Source of the DNA: Nitzschia sp. DOCU1
Lineage: Eukaryota > Bacillariophyta > Bacillariophyceae > Bacillariales > Bacillariaceae
Assembly: GCA_951394045.1 (NCBI GenBank)
Contig: OX595989.1
Span: 3,162,001-3,226,000 of the forward strand
DNA: 64,000 nucleotides
Direction: 5' to 3'
The stretch's first letter is position 1; each line of letters starts with the position of its first letter. The notes beneath the pieces were generated by a model. That model made no database searches. It was not told the DNA's origin and was given only the letters and a program-made list of their open reading frames with translations. Position numbers and translations under genes: made by a program. This document shows, piece by piece, positions 29,801 to 40,131 of the stretch.

Positions 29801-30838
29801 CTACCCCTCTTTAAGAACCCAGCGCTCCCATCCAAACGCAAAGCCAAAGATCATCTTGTGTGTCTCGGTCAACGCAGTCCGTACCTCACACAACTGCCAC
29901 ACCTTGGCCCCAAGAATACCGCCGTAACCATGCCAGGAAATCAAAATGACAGACACCTTAGCCAAGAATCCATGTTCTATGGCTTGTACCAAAAAATCGT
30001 ATTCACAGCCTTTGCAATTTACGTCCAAAAGTGTCGGAGGAGCGGCCTCACTCAGGGCAAAGTCGAAGCTTTTGACCACAGCGGTGCTAGCAGTGCTAGT
30101 ACTCGTAGTATCCTCCGCGCTGCCCCCCTTTCGGCTGTCGCCAAGAAAAGTGGCTTCTCCGTGAAGGCTTTCAGTCGATACCTGAAAACTCGCGTCTTGG
30201 GATGCCAAGCCGTAGGCATGCACGTGCATCCGCGGTTCGGATGCCCACCGCTGGCGCAATTTCTCGGCATACAAAGGAACGGGCTCGTAGGCATGATAGT
30301 CACACAAAGGATATGTTTTCATGTGTTCCGCAGAGGCAGTGGCCTTGGTGTGGGCTCCGACTTCCCACACAGTACAAGGAGGTTTCGTGAGCGCCGGAAT
30401 GGGTTGACCTCTGGCTTGGGCGATTCCTTGGTTCCACCGTTGCCAATTGCCAGCGTCCCCGTGATGTGCAAAGATGGCGCCAAGGGATTGTATTTCTTGA
30501 TTCTTGCCATTGATCACTGTGCGGGGGCGTCCGTCCGGATAAGTGGTCGGTTGTGGGAATATAGGAAGGTCATTCCATAAGACTTCCTTGAGGCATTGGA
30601 GAGTAGCCTCATCTTTCTTGTTGTTGTTTTCGTTTCCAACCTCAACGGCAGGCAAGTTAACTTCTGTAGTAATAACAGGTTTGTCACACTCCTCTGCCGT
30701 TGTTGGTGCTGGTGGCGCCGCTGTGATTGTTGGTGTCATGTTCACTGGCGACGGGTTCGTAGCGAGTATAATACGTGACGCTCGTGCACCATGACGAAGA
30801 CAACAAGAGCAAGGCCCAGTAGGAGGCCTCCATGACAT
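29801..30838 (-). CDS. FkbM-like methyltransferase
   Basis: 345 aa. The C-terminal 200 residues have the layout of an FkbM-type SAM-dependent methyltransferase: VWEVGAH (glycine motif region), HAYEPVPLYAEKLRQRW (the acidic [FY]EP that holds the SAM ribose, then a helix), HVHAYGLAS, and LDVNCKGCEYDFLVQAI (the family's D-x-x-G-x-E strand), then VILISWHGYG. Such enzymes O-methylate sugars or small molecules. The start is uncertain. ATG 30838 gives an N-terminus without a signal. A second ATG at 30833 in the next frame encodes EASYWALLLLSSSWC, a good signal anchor, but that frame stops within about 50 codons. An unseen splice, a frameshift or a sequence error is possible. Confidence 0.65.
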   Translation of the reverse strand: MSWRPPTGPCSCCLRHGARASRIILATNPSPVNMTPTITAAPPAPTTAEECDKPVITTEVNLPAVEVGNENNNKKDEATLQCLKEVLWNDLPIFPQPTTYPDGRPRTVINGKNQEIQSLGAIFAHHGDAGNWQRWNQGIAQARGQPIPALTKPPCTVWEVGAHTKATASAEHMKTYPLCDYHAYEPVPLYAEKLRQRWASEPRMHVHAYGLASQDASFQVSTESLHGEATFLGDSRKGGSAEDTTSTSTASTAVVKSFDFALSEAAPPTLLDVNCKGCEYDFLVQAIEHGFLAKVSVILISWHGYGGILGAKVWQLCEVRTALTETHKMIFGFAFGWERWVLKEG

Positions 30839-31713
30839 GAAGTTGTTGCGGTTCGATATTGTCTGGTCTTCTTCTTGGTGGCAGCATCTAATGAAATTTT
30901 CATCCTGGGTCCTGCTGTAGCTACTAGGAAGGACGAAGCAGAAGGATGGCCTCGATTCTTGGACGGCTTTGCTGTCCTTCTGCTGCTATCCTTGCATCCA
31001 ACACTTTTTGGCGAGAAATCTTTACAGTGAGATCGTGCCTACACGAGTGAGCGAGCGAGCGCGCCGGGTGTTCTGTACTCCAATGAGTCGAGTCAACAAA
31101 ATCATGATCGCAGATGCGTTGGCCTTCGTTGAAACTACGATCACAGCCCTTTCACGAGAGTCTGAATTCAATTATGCAACAAGAGAATCCTAAGAATCAC
31201 GAGTCTCGTGGTGGGATATGCCGTCAGTTTTATATTATAGCCTCGCAAAATACCCTTCTTGAAACGTTAATTCTTGCATCTGGCATAGGACATTGTGAGA
31301 CACGCGAATCCACCCACTGGTATTCCTGCGGGCATTTTAATTGCAAAGTCGCCTGGCAATGGATTTCGCTTTTCGCGTTCCGAGTTCACTGTTCTCCCGA
31401 AAGGAACGCATTTCGATCAAGTCGGCACCGGCAAAGAAACACGCAAATCATCACCATCACATAATAACTAAGCCACGACAAATTCTGACCGTTCTCTTCT
31501 GTCACCGATCACACCTGGATAAAAATACCAGGTATCAACGGAAACAAGAGAGTCAATGGAAGTGAAACCTACCAGTGCAACATTATTTTACATCGAAAAG
31601 TGCAACAAGAAAGGAGTTACTTGCAGTTTACCTGTTCATGGCCGATAGTTGACCCACAGACCTACGGAGTTTCTTTCTGATTTGTATTCGCATTGTTATC
31701 TCTTGAGGACGAT
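30839..31713. other. Divergent intergenic region
   Basis: Between the FkbM-like gene (minus) and the second WRV[KR]RVW gene (plus). No supported gene or repeat. Confidence 0.4.
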
Positions 31714-34341
31714 ATGGGGTCAGAAGCGACCAATCCGTCAGACCCTTCGGCCTTGGAACGGCTGAGAGTGCCAGCAGAGCGCAATGATGGAGAAACTGAC
31801 AAGGTTAACAACTCGGCAAAATCGCAATCAGGTGGGTCCCATAATTCGCCGGGCAATGATGGGGATGGAAACCCGCACCTACCGAGGAGGTCCAACGATC
31901 CGTTGGATACGCACGACATGACCGTCTCTGGACATTCGACGTCATCTTCCTCTGTCGACCTTCTCTATTCACCGATAGTGGAAGGGAAATCCCATGATTC
32001 TATTGGCGCCCTGATGGTGGGGGGATATTCGACCCCTCCTGGTGTCGGATCCAACCGCAAACACATCGTGCCCAACAGCGCACCCTGCAACTTTTACCGG
32101 GAGGGTTCCTTGCAATTGAAGCAAATGCTAAAGGGAAAGCTCAAGCCACCATTTCTGAATTCATCGGAACATTCTGCTAACTCCGCAACCACAGACTACA
32201 ATTTGCTTACAGAATCTGCACATCGTGGCTTTAATGGATACGGCAGGCCAGACGAATTTGTTAGCCCTACTGGGAATGGAAAACGTCGATCTTGGAGGCC
32301 AAAGGATACGTCGAGCGATCACAAACCGGGCACGAAAAGCCCAATTTCTCCCAAGCGAGATAAGATGTCGCGGGTATCCTATCCTGCATTTTTGGCAAAT
32401 CACGTGCGGCCACCACTAGTGGTCGGCCATCGATCCAGCAGCCATTCCACCAGCAGCAATGATTTGAGTCCCGGTGCAAGGGGTCCCCAGTCCCTTTGCT
32501 CGTCTCCCATGGCAGGTGGTGGCGAGTTTCATACCCCCGAAAATGGTGGGGGCAGGCCGAAAGTTCGGAAACTTCCTATCGCAGTGCCGCCGTTGGCCGC
32601 TGAAGACGGCTTTGAAGCACAACTAAGTCACCGTGCACGTAGTCCAAAGCGGGAGTCAGCACCCGACCCATCTTCCATGAGAAAAGCAGTCCAGGGCTTC
32701 TCGCCTGTTTCGGCAGCTAATGGCCGCAAGAAGTGGGCCAGTCGAAGGGTAACGGATCTTAGCGAGCTTCCTCCAGCATTTCGTGCTGCTCACCGAGCCT
32801 CCAATCATTCAGTAAGCGGCTCTGCAGCTTGCTCGCCTCTGTCACCAAAAGGACGCTCGATTGACATTGGCGCTCTGGAACGTGTCGTCCCGAGAGCAAG
32901 GGAAAAACTCATTCCACGGAAGCTGAATCGAAAGTGGCCTCCGGTAACAATTTCTGCCGACGATGAGAAAAAGGCGAATCGCCTTTCATTCCTTACTGCA
33001 TTGAACGCTGCCACGGATTCCATGGTGGTGAAACGACGCCATTTCTTTGATCACGATGAGGATTTGCAATCCCAGCCCTCTATTTCAAGGACTCTGACGG
33101 CAGTTGATTTGGCCATTCAGGTGGTCCGGGGGCAAAATTTGCACGAAATGTCTGGACGAGTCTTGCCTCAAGGTCTGTTCGCAGAGAAAGTCCATGCAAT
33201 CCTTAACAACACGGTGGAAAGCACAAGCGAGTCGGATGGGGACGACAGTTCTGAGGTGTATACATCAGAAACAAGTATAGACCAGGCTACCACTCGTGGG
33301 GAGCTTCTGTCCAAAGTTCGAACAAGCATGAAGATCCGCTGGGGCGGTCCGACCTACTACACCATTGAAGGGCGGCCGCTTTACTATGAGGGAACCTACT
33401 TTGACGAGAATGATGACGAGCTGCCATTTGCACCATTGCTCGAGGATCGCTTTGGGGCCGGTGGCGCCAGCAACGGGCTTCAAGCTCCGCATCGTTCAAG
33501 AGATTCCTCGAACGCGCCTCCTTCGTGTCCAAGGCGAACATATGATGACTGGTCTGATGAAGAATCTTGGTTCAGCGACGACGGTGAAGAAATGCAAGAC
33601 GGGGATGCGAAATCGACTTCACAACAGAACAGTGAAAACTTAGATAGTGATACAGCGCATTGTCCTCGACCGGTGGTATGGGTGGTTCCCATGGCGGGTG
33701 ACGAAGTGGCAGAGAACGATGAAACTTGGCGCGTAAGACGGGTATGGGACGAACCCGCTATTGACGCCTTTGAACCTGAACATCTAGTCCACAACGACCG
33801 TCTCATGGACAAGGTCAAGGAGCTGCTGGGAGTTCCGGCGGCCTTTGTAGTGTCGAATGCGTCTCCCGACTACAACCCCGGCGCCAACCAATGGTGTATG
33901 AAGAAGGTGTACGACATTGAGGGGGAGATTCATCAAGAATCTAAGACTATGAAAGTTGATGAAAGCGGCATGCTTGGTGGATTCGACGAGGTAGCCAAGG
34001 CTGCTGCCGGCACTACCTACAACGCGGTCACCAAATTGGATCCAAAGGAGGATCAGACAGCCGATGCATTGATCGTGGATAGCGTTGTCGCCGCGCTCCC
34101 GGAAGTCCAGCCCAAGGGGGGGGAAGTAGACATGGAACTAGGCAATGAGGCCTCTTTGTCCATTGGGCTCGAAAGGGAAGTCTCACCTGCAATAGTATCG
34201 GAGGCTCAACCTTTGCAGGTCAAGATTTCAGAGAAGCCAAAGCGCGCCAGCAAGAAAGGACGACGTTCCAAGAGAGATGAAATGACGCTGTGGGATCTGC
34301 TGTCCCCGCCACCAGTGTGCTTCATTTCGGAAGACGGGTAA
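31714..34341 (+). CDS. Large disordered protein, WRV[KR]RVW family, member 2
   Basis: 875 aa from the first ATG in the frame (MGSEATNPSD). It shares the island order of its paralogue at 26689: SRRVTDLSELPPAFR (about residue 343), RKLNRKWPPVTI, MKIRWGGPTYYTIEGRPLYY (about 539), APLLEDRFG (about 572), DDWSDEE, WRVRRVWDEP (about 672), KKVYDIEGEI (about 730), and the Lys/Arg tail closing LWDLLSPPPVCF. The 'IRW.GP....IE.R..Y+' and 'WRV+RVW' islands are the best conserved and are likely folded or binding elements. The first 340 residues are Ser/Pro/Gly-rich. There are no targeting signals. The FkbM-like gene inverted between the two copies suggests the duplication was not a simple recent tandem event. 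Confidence 0.78.
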   Translation: MGSEATNPSDPSALERLRVPAERNDGETDKVNNSAKSQSGGSHNSPGNDGDGNPHLPRRSNDPLDTHDMTVSGHSTSSSSVDLLYSPIVEGKSHDSIGALMVGGYSTPPGVGSNRKHIVPNSAPCNFYREGSLQLKQMLKGKLKPPFLNSSEHSANSATTDYNLLTESAHRGFNGYGRPDEFVSPTGNGKRRSWRPKDTSSDHKPGTKSPISPKRDKMSRVSYPAFLANHVRPPLVVGHRSSSHSTSSNDLSPGARGPQSLCSSPMAGGGEFHTPENGGGRPKVRKLPIAVPPLAAEDGFEAQLSHRARSPKRESAPDPSSMRKAVQGFSPVSAANGRKKWASRRVTDLSELPPAFRAAHRASNHSVSGSAACSPLSPKGRSIDIGALERVVPRAREKLIPRKLNRKWPPVTISADDEKKANRLSFLTALNAATDSMVVKRRHFFDHDEDLQSQPSISRTLTAVDLAIQVVRGQNLHEMSGRVLPQGLFAEKVHAILNNTVESTSESDGDDSSEVYTSETSIDQATTRGELLSKVRTSMKIRWGGPTYYTIEGRPLYYEGTYFDENDDELPFAPLLEDRFGAGGASNGLQAPHRSRDSSNAPPSCPRRTYDDWSDEESWFSDDGEEMQDGDAKSTSQQNSENLDSDTAHCPRPVVWVVPMAGDEVAENDETWRVRRVWDEPAIDAFEPEHLVHNDRLMDKVKELLGVPAAFVVSNASPDYNPGANQWCMKKVYDIEGEIHQESKTMKVDESGMLGGFDEVAKAAAGTTYNAVTKLDPKEDQTADALIVDSVVAALPEVQPKGGEVDMELGNEASLSIGLEREVSPAIVSEAQPLQVKISEKPKRASKKGRRSKRDEMTLWDLLSPPPVCFISEDG

Positions 34342-34960
34342 TAGTCCCTTCCAATAGGTGAGAGGGGTAAGAAGTGTAGTAGCCGCCCCGGTCTACTCTT
34401 GCGTTGCCACAATAAGCTAGCTACTACGAATACGTTACCCGAATCTACCTTAGACTCTATTCATTTCACTTTACCCTAAAACTAGAAGCTATGAAATCCG
34501 TCACCATCTCCACTATATAATGACTGGCTAAGACACCGAGGACCTCTACTACGCACCTTTTGTTTTCACTCAATAGTACTCTTTGATGATAGTGCAACCG
34601 TCGGGAACTACGATCGATATGTATGCCTTTTCCACCTTCGTTGTACTGTAGCTTTCTGCCGAAAGCTGCTTGGGAAGCGATTCGTGGATCAACCCAGTGA
34701 TGAGCGGTTCATTCCTTCTTTGTGCATTCCAGTTGAGGTTTTAGGGCTATAATTTTCAACGAATTTGGTTCAGGGCACATTGAATTGTTTTTAGTTCGAT
34801 CGTGGTTAGGGCACATTTGCCAGGTTCGTTCATCCGTAGCAAAATCGGATAACAATAAATGAAAAAGACGCCTGGGTGAACCGGTTCACTGCGTGGTGGA
34901 TGGATTGTCAAGACGAGGGAAGTTGATGGCCTCACGACAATCAATACCTGTACTGGATGT
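34342..34960. other. Intergenic
   Basis: Between plus-strand genes; AT-richer than the coding parts. Nothing identified. Confidence 0.4.
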
Positions 34961-36283
34961 ATGATAAGGTCACTCACAATGAGAAAATCCACCAAAATAA
35001 CACCAGATAAGAATCAAAACCTCCAATCGCTCCATAACAAAAGGACCGCTCTACCATATGTTGGGATGATGATGATTGTAACAAGAAGAGACGACGATAT
35101 TTTGATGATGGCCTCATCACCACTCAATGATTTCATCCGAGACCTCATGAAAGAGAAGGGCTCGTTGATTCTTGCAGATGACAATGCGAAGCTAGAAAAA
35201 TCGTCCGTCATGATCAACGGTGGTGCTCTGGGCGGCGCCCATTCCTCCTGCCGAGAGACGCATGAGTACGACGAGGACGATGAATTTGACCGAGAGCTAC
35301 TGTACTCTCCTTCAAGTCACAGCAGTGTCAGCTACTCTCCGAGGAAGGCTCGAAGTCCTCAGCACGACTTGCTTCTGCCATCTCGTTATGAAGTCCTTGT
35401 CGGGGACGAGCAAGCCCCTACGTTCTCTGTCGACTCGCATTATGACCGAAGACGACGCGACTTTCAGTCTTTGGACGAGATGATTCCTCGCCGACAATTT
35501 GCTGTTGCCAAAGTCCGAAGGGCCGCAAGCTTGCCATTGGCAGCAGGACGATGTTCAAGACATGACGGTTTTGATGGTACAGCACGAGATTGGAGCAGTC
35601 TCCCACGCCGCACCCCCGTTCTTTCACCCGATGATGATGATACCGGATATGGAGGCCGCCAAGGTGCGAAGCTTACAAGATCCAAGACGGTAAAAAGCAC
35701 CATGGCCAAGTCGGGGAGAAAGAGAACATCATCGGCTGGGGGGGCAGGCAGCCCAAGTAAGGAAAGCCCTCCCAGTGGACGAGTAAGAGAGAAGAGATCA
35801 GAAGTGAATGCAAGAAGATCCCCGGTTTCAGCCGAATCTGTATCAACGTCCCCGCCTGCTAGACCGATGCGAAAAGTTTCGCATGAACTTGTAGCGTCCT
35901 TGGAAGAAATGGAATGGGGCTCGCCGCCTCCAAGTTCCAGAAATAAGAAGGCTGTTATTGTGGGGGTTGATGATCCGTTCTCCCCCAGAGGCAGAAAAGA
36001 CACGCCGATCGCCCCTCCGGCCCGATTTACATCCCTTGGCGAGGCACTGATGATGCAGGAAGATGAAGAAACTTCTGGTAGCACTACTATCATTGACTCT
36101 ATTCTTGACCGGCCCCTCTGCTCCGGACAGCAGGATCCTTCTTCTTGTGATGACGAGGAAACCAAACCGGAAGGTCATACTAGCTTAACAATGCCGTCGC
36201 TATCTCTCATCTCCATGGCGAAGGATTTACTTCCACCGCCGCCACCACACCTCAATGATGATACTCAACGCGTTCTTCAGTAA
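34961..36283 (+). CDS. DNA-motif disordered protein, copy 3
   Basis: Up to 440 aa. The motif LNDFIRDLMKEKGSLILADDNAK lies at residues about 55-77. Methionines directly before it (codons at 35105 and 35108) are equally good starts, since copy 1 starts right at the motif. That start would give 392 aa. The rest is Ser/Arg/Pro-rich: RRRDFQSLDEMIPRR, KSTMAKSGRKRTSSAGG, SPPARPMRKVSHELV. It ends with MAKDLLPPPPPHL, which is reminiscent of the DL..PPPV tails of the two long proteins upstream. No targeting signal or enzyme motif. Function unknown. Confidence 0.72.
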   Translation: MIRSLTMRKSTKITPDKNQNLQSLHNKRTALPYVGMMMIVTRRDDDILMMASSPLNDFIRDLMKEKGSLILADDNAKLEKSSVMINGGALGGAHSSCRETHEYDEDDEFDRELLYSPSSHSSVSYSPRKARSPQHDLLLPSRYEVLVGDEQAPTFSVDSHYDRRRRDFQSLDEMIPRRQFAVAKVRRAASLPLAAGRCSRHDGFDGTARDWSSLPRRTPVLSPDDDDTGYGGRQGAKLTRSKTVKSTMAKSGRKRTSSAGGAGSPSKESPPSGRVREKRSEVNARRSPVSAESVSTSPPARPMRKVSHELVASLEEMEWGSPPPSSRNKKAVIVGVDDPFSPRGRKDTPIAPPARFTSLGEALMMQEDEETSGSTTIIDSILDRPLCSGQQDPSSCDDEETKPEGHTSLTMPSLSLISMAKDLLPPPPPHLNDDTQRVLQ

Positions 36284-37442
36284 GAAGAATAACAACTACT
36301 ACCTATTTACGGACGGCATGTATTGATATATATTGAGCCTTCTTGTTCTTTCGATGCTGCTCATCGTAGTACTTGGCAATGGACGACTACTGTGCAACGA
36401 CACGCCGCCGCGCGCGGAACGTAATTACTAGTTGTTGACTTGCTGCTGCTATTATCATGTAGTACTGCTGTTTGTACCCGTGCTAGATCATACTAGGAGC
36501 TTCTTCCATCATCGCGTCATCATTTTTGGTGGTATATCGTAGTAGTACAGCAGAAAGAAATGCCCTCTATGCTACCGAACTGGTAGTAGCAATGGAACAG
36601 GTGCGGTAGGTACCTGGTACTCTAGCTCTCTAGAGTAAGACCGTCCCCGCCCCCATCCTCACCAAGGCCTACTACCCGACCAACTTCTTTTGGCGTGCGC
36701 TGACTGACTCGGTCGTCCAGCTCAGTAGAAATAAGGCGGGAAAGTTCCCAAGACGTTAGACGTTTAAGGCGGTGCGTCGTGTGGGTTCTATCCGGAGTAC
36801 CGCTACCGGTAGTGCCGGTTGTTGAATCGAAGCTATGCCTCACTTCATAAATGTGAACTTGAAACCTACTACGGGGTAGACGCAAGTAACCGATGTATGC
36901 CTAATTAAACAATAATAACCTGCTCATAGCGACCTCTAGGATGTGATGCCGTTTGGTGTTCCAATAAATCTTTTTCTTCTTCCTCTCCAGCAGTTCTGGT
37001 TCTCGGAATTAGGGACGGCCGAGAAGTGAGAGAACGCAAACCTGTCTTGCATGAACACTATTGCCCTTGAAGTTTGAAGGATGTGTCTCTGTAACGTTGG
37101 CAAGAACGCAAGCAACCCGCTGATCGCACAGAATCTTTAAGCCCCAGTAATGCCCACGTCCGCTATTACTTGCCGGGGACAAGACACAGCAGTTGTGGGA
37201 ACGTACAACATTGAACTTTGGTAGCGTCAGTCCCGAAGGAACGGGGCTGACACATGCCCGATGGGCTTCTGAAGCTTTCTCTGCAACGACTCGCCGAACA
37301 AGTCAACAGCAACAAGAACACAGTTGTGTCGAACCCGATTTTTTAAGAAGCTACTGGAAAGTGTATTTCCCGGGCCCGAGAGAACGAACCAAACCTTGTA
37401 ACTTGGTAGAGGGTTTGGAAGGGCCTCCCACAAATTCGTAAA
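36284..37442. other. Intergenic, about 1.16 kb
   Basis: Between DNA-motif copies 3 and 4. Short frames (36622-36885, 37193-37441) show no domain. Several TAGTAGTA-type strings. No supported gene. Confidence 0.4.
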
Positions 37443-38780
37443 ATGAACGAACCTTCAATGAAGAAGGAATTGAGGGATGAGCACCTTTCAGACGACGAAA
37501 GTCTTTCCCTATTGGTATTTCCTCCATTAGTTGGTGTTCAAAGTCCCAATCATCATAACACGAAGAATAACATGATCGTCGGTAAAAACAACGCCGAACA
37601 ACAAGAAATTAACAAAGACAACGCCACCATGATGATGTCCCAACAACCATTGCACTTGTACTTTGCTCAGTTAGCCTACGAACAGAAGGCTGATTGTGGG
37701 AACCTGACTGTAGTGATGGACAACGCCCGCATTCCTCTGGGGGATGAGTACTTCTTCTTGGATGATGAGAAACGAACAGCAGAGGCTTTCTCTAGCAGTC
37801 TTTCGGCTATAAATACCCTGTCGTTTCCTCCCCCATTCCTCACGCACGAGGACGAAGAAGGTTCATCACGCTGGGATTCAATCGAGAGCCGAGGGCGAAG
37901 GCGACGCCCAACCTCCGACACAGATCTATCAATCCACAAACCCGCGAGGACGTGCGACGATAACAAAGAGGGCGATTGTGACTTGATGTCAATCATGGAC
38001 AAGACCACACATTGCAGAAGTCCTACTTCACTGCTGACGAAGTCGCCAGTGCCAAAGAAACGGGTGACAAGACACCACTGGAGCTCTCCTCGCAGTCATT
38101 GGAGGAACGTATCGATGAAGCCAACTGCATCACTTGATTCGACAGCGCGATGGTTGCGTGAACTACCACAAGCTGAGGATCGGAGCAACCGCAATAGAAG
38201 GCGTAGGAGGCAAGCTCTCCATCGCCCTATTCGCAGTACGGACATGAGTAATGAAGAAATGATAGCTGTTAACGAAGAATTATCAAAGTCTGAGGCCGAG
38301 GCGGAAGAGATTGTGGGTGAAGAGGGGCGTTATGGCACCACATCAGATGCGGAAGACGAGGCTCTGAAAATCTTCAGTGAAATGTTGGCTCCATCTCTAG
38401 ATGAGAAAGATCTAGTCTTCCTACGGAAGAACGAGAAAGGACGGAAGAAGATGGTGCCTACTATGAGACGTCTGGCAAGTTCTTGTCGCAAGACCGAAGT
38501 GTTTGAGAAGAGCAATGTTGGTGGAACTACCGTCTTGCCGAATACTAGTAGGGCTGCCAGGCCTCCACCAACTTCCCTCGTCAACGGCTTCCCGTTTACA
38601 ACGTCGCCTCTGGCGACGCTTCGAATGAGCCACGATGAGATGTCGCTGCAGTCTTCGGCTTCGTCATCGTCAGAGGGAAAATCACCATCGGGGCGAAACC
38701 GTTTTTCTTTGGTTCTACAAAACGATGCAATGGAAAGGTTGATCGAAACTACCACCAATCGATTGTTATTGGACAGTTAG
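37443..38780 (+). CDS. DNA-motif disordered protein, copy 4
   Basis: 445 aa. The motif sits at residues 70-96 as LHLYFAQLAYEQ, spacer ADCG, NLTVVMDNAR, preceded by MMM (residues 63-65), which is an alternative start. A second element, SRWDSIE followed by RRRRPTSDTDL, matches the SRW/RRKSDSAL element of copy 1. Downstream are Ser/Arg-rich stretches, an acidic helix (NEELSKSEAEAEEIVGEE), KIFSEMLAPSLDEKDLVF, and a final helix QNDAMERLIETTTNRLLL. No signal peptide. It is adjacent to copy 3 in the same orientation, but the similarity outside the motif is weak, so any tandem duplication is old. Confidence 0.72.
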   Translation: MNEPSMKKELRDEHLSDDESLSLLVFPPLVGVQSPNHHNTKNNMIVGKNNAEQQEINKDNATMMMSQQPLHLYFAQLAYEQKADCGNLTVVMDNARIPLGDEYFFLDDEKRTAEAFSSSLSAINTLSFPPPFLTHEDEEGSSRWDSIESRGRRRRPTSDTDLSIHKPARTCDDNKEGDCDLMSIMDKTTHCRSPTSLLTKSPVPKKRVTRHHWSSPRSHWRNVSMKPTASLDSTARWLRELPQAEDRSNRNRRRRRQALHRPIRSTDMSNEEMIAVNEELSKSEAEAEEIVGEEGRYGTTSDAEDEALKIFSEMLAPSLDEKDLVFLRKNEKGRKKMVPTMRRLASSCRKTEVFEKSNVGGTTVLPNTSRAARPPPTSLVNGFPFTTSPLATLRMSHDEMSLQSSASSSSEGKSPSGRNRFSLVLQNDAMERLIETTTNRLLLDS

Positions 38781-40131
38781 GATACTAAACCAGATAATGC
38801 TGTTGGTGTGCGTCTCTGCCCTGCAAGAAATAGAACTACTAGAATGGCTTCAGCGTTCTTGTTACTCTACTGTTTTGTTGTTTGCCCACTACTAGCATTA
38901 GATATCGTACTGTTTCTGGCCTCTACTATCTCTCGAGAAGTTCACCTACCTGTGCGGCGAAGGCCCCTGTGCCTCAGCAACTACTATTAGCTACTACCAC
39001 CCAAAGCAGCAGTACCCCGATGATAAATATCGTCAATCCTTGTTCCCCTGTTCGGACAGCTCGATGCATCCTATTGCTGCAGCACATAGCAATGCTCCCT
39101 AGTTTCGCATCGTTTCGCAATGCATGAAAGAAGTCCGAAGCCCTATCACCTAACTCAGCCGGAGTCAGGGCTCGGTAGCTCACAACAGTAAGAAACTGAA
39201 GAACTTGCAGCTGTAGGCTACGGCAATTGTACCTTGCTTCTTTTAGGTTTCTTCTCTTTATCCTTTGTCATTAACAAAAGCGAGGAGAAAGACAGGATGG
39301 TTTGCGACCGAGGATTGGATCTGGAGGGATAAATGCCCTTACCTTTCGCAAAATGCGCTATCACCATAGTGATCGCGTGAACGAAAGGGCAATAGTGTAC
39401 TTCACAACGCATCGAATAGAAAACGATTATTGCCCCGGGGAGGTGAATTCTGAAACAAGACTGCCAACATCTGGGGCGGCGTCAGATGTGACGAGAAGAT
39501 AATCTCCACCCAACCGTACCTGGTACCGTCACGACGTCCTCTCGTTGTTTGGACAAACAATGTCCCAACCAGAGACTGTCGAATGGCCTGTTTCTATGTA
39601 TCATGATTTATACGATAGGTATGGAAGAAAGTCACTAAAACTACCTACGGGATGGCCTATCGTACATCCACGGTCCTGCCGTACCCTACGAGTAGTATTG
39701 TATCATACTTGAAAAAAAACACGCTAATAATGGCTTCGCGAAATAGCATGGGGCTCGTCCCATCATACATCTACATTGTTATAACCGTAAAAAAAGCAAT
39801 TAGGGTAGTCGGCCATGACTGCACGCGGCATCCCAGTAGGCGACGCCCTGCCATTGCTTTTGCCGACGAATTTGTCAAAGCTACACTTTTTAAGATAGGT
39901 GATGATGGGGCAGGCTCCCGGCGGTTCTGGCTATACCACTCTTAAATGCTGGCCTTGCTCTCGCAAGTGCGAAAATGGAGGAAAGGCTGCGCCAGAAGCA
40001 GACGAGTGCACATGCGTGCTGGTATAGGTACCTTATACAAAAAGGGAGAACTTGGGAGTAAACGAAAGCACATCTGGATCGATCTATAATAGTTGAACAA
40101 GTGGTGTTTGTATCGCCGTATCAAAGCGACT
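38781..40131. other. Intergenic, between convergent genes, about 1.35 kb
   Basis: Several short frames (60-97 codons) without domain or signal. No RNA gene recognised. 3' flanks of DNA-motif copy 4 and the formin gene. Confidence 0.4.

Noticed and set aside
29621..30580. Plus-strand frame of 319 codons
   Set aside because: Opposite the FkbM-like gene, which has recognisable motifs; this frame has none.
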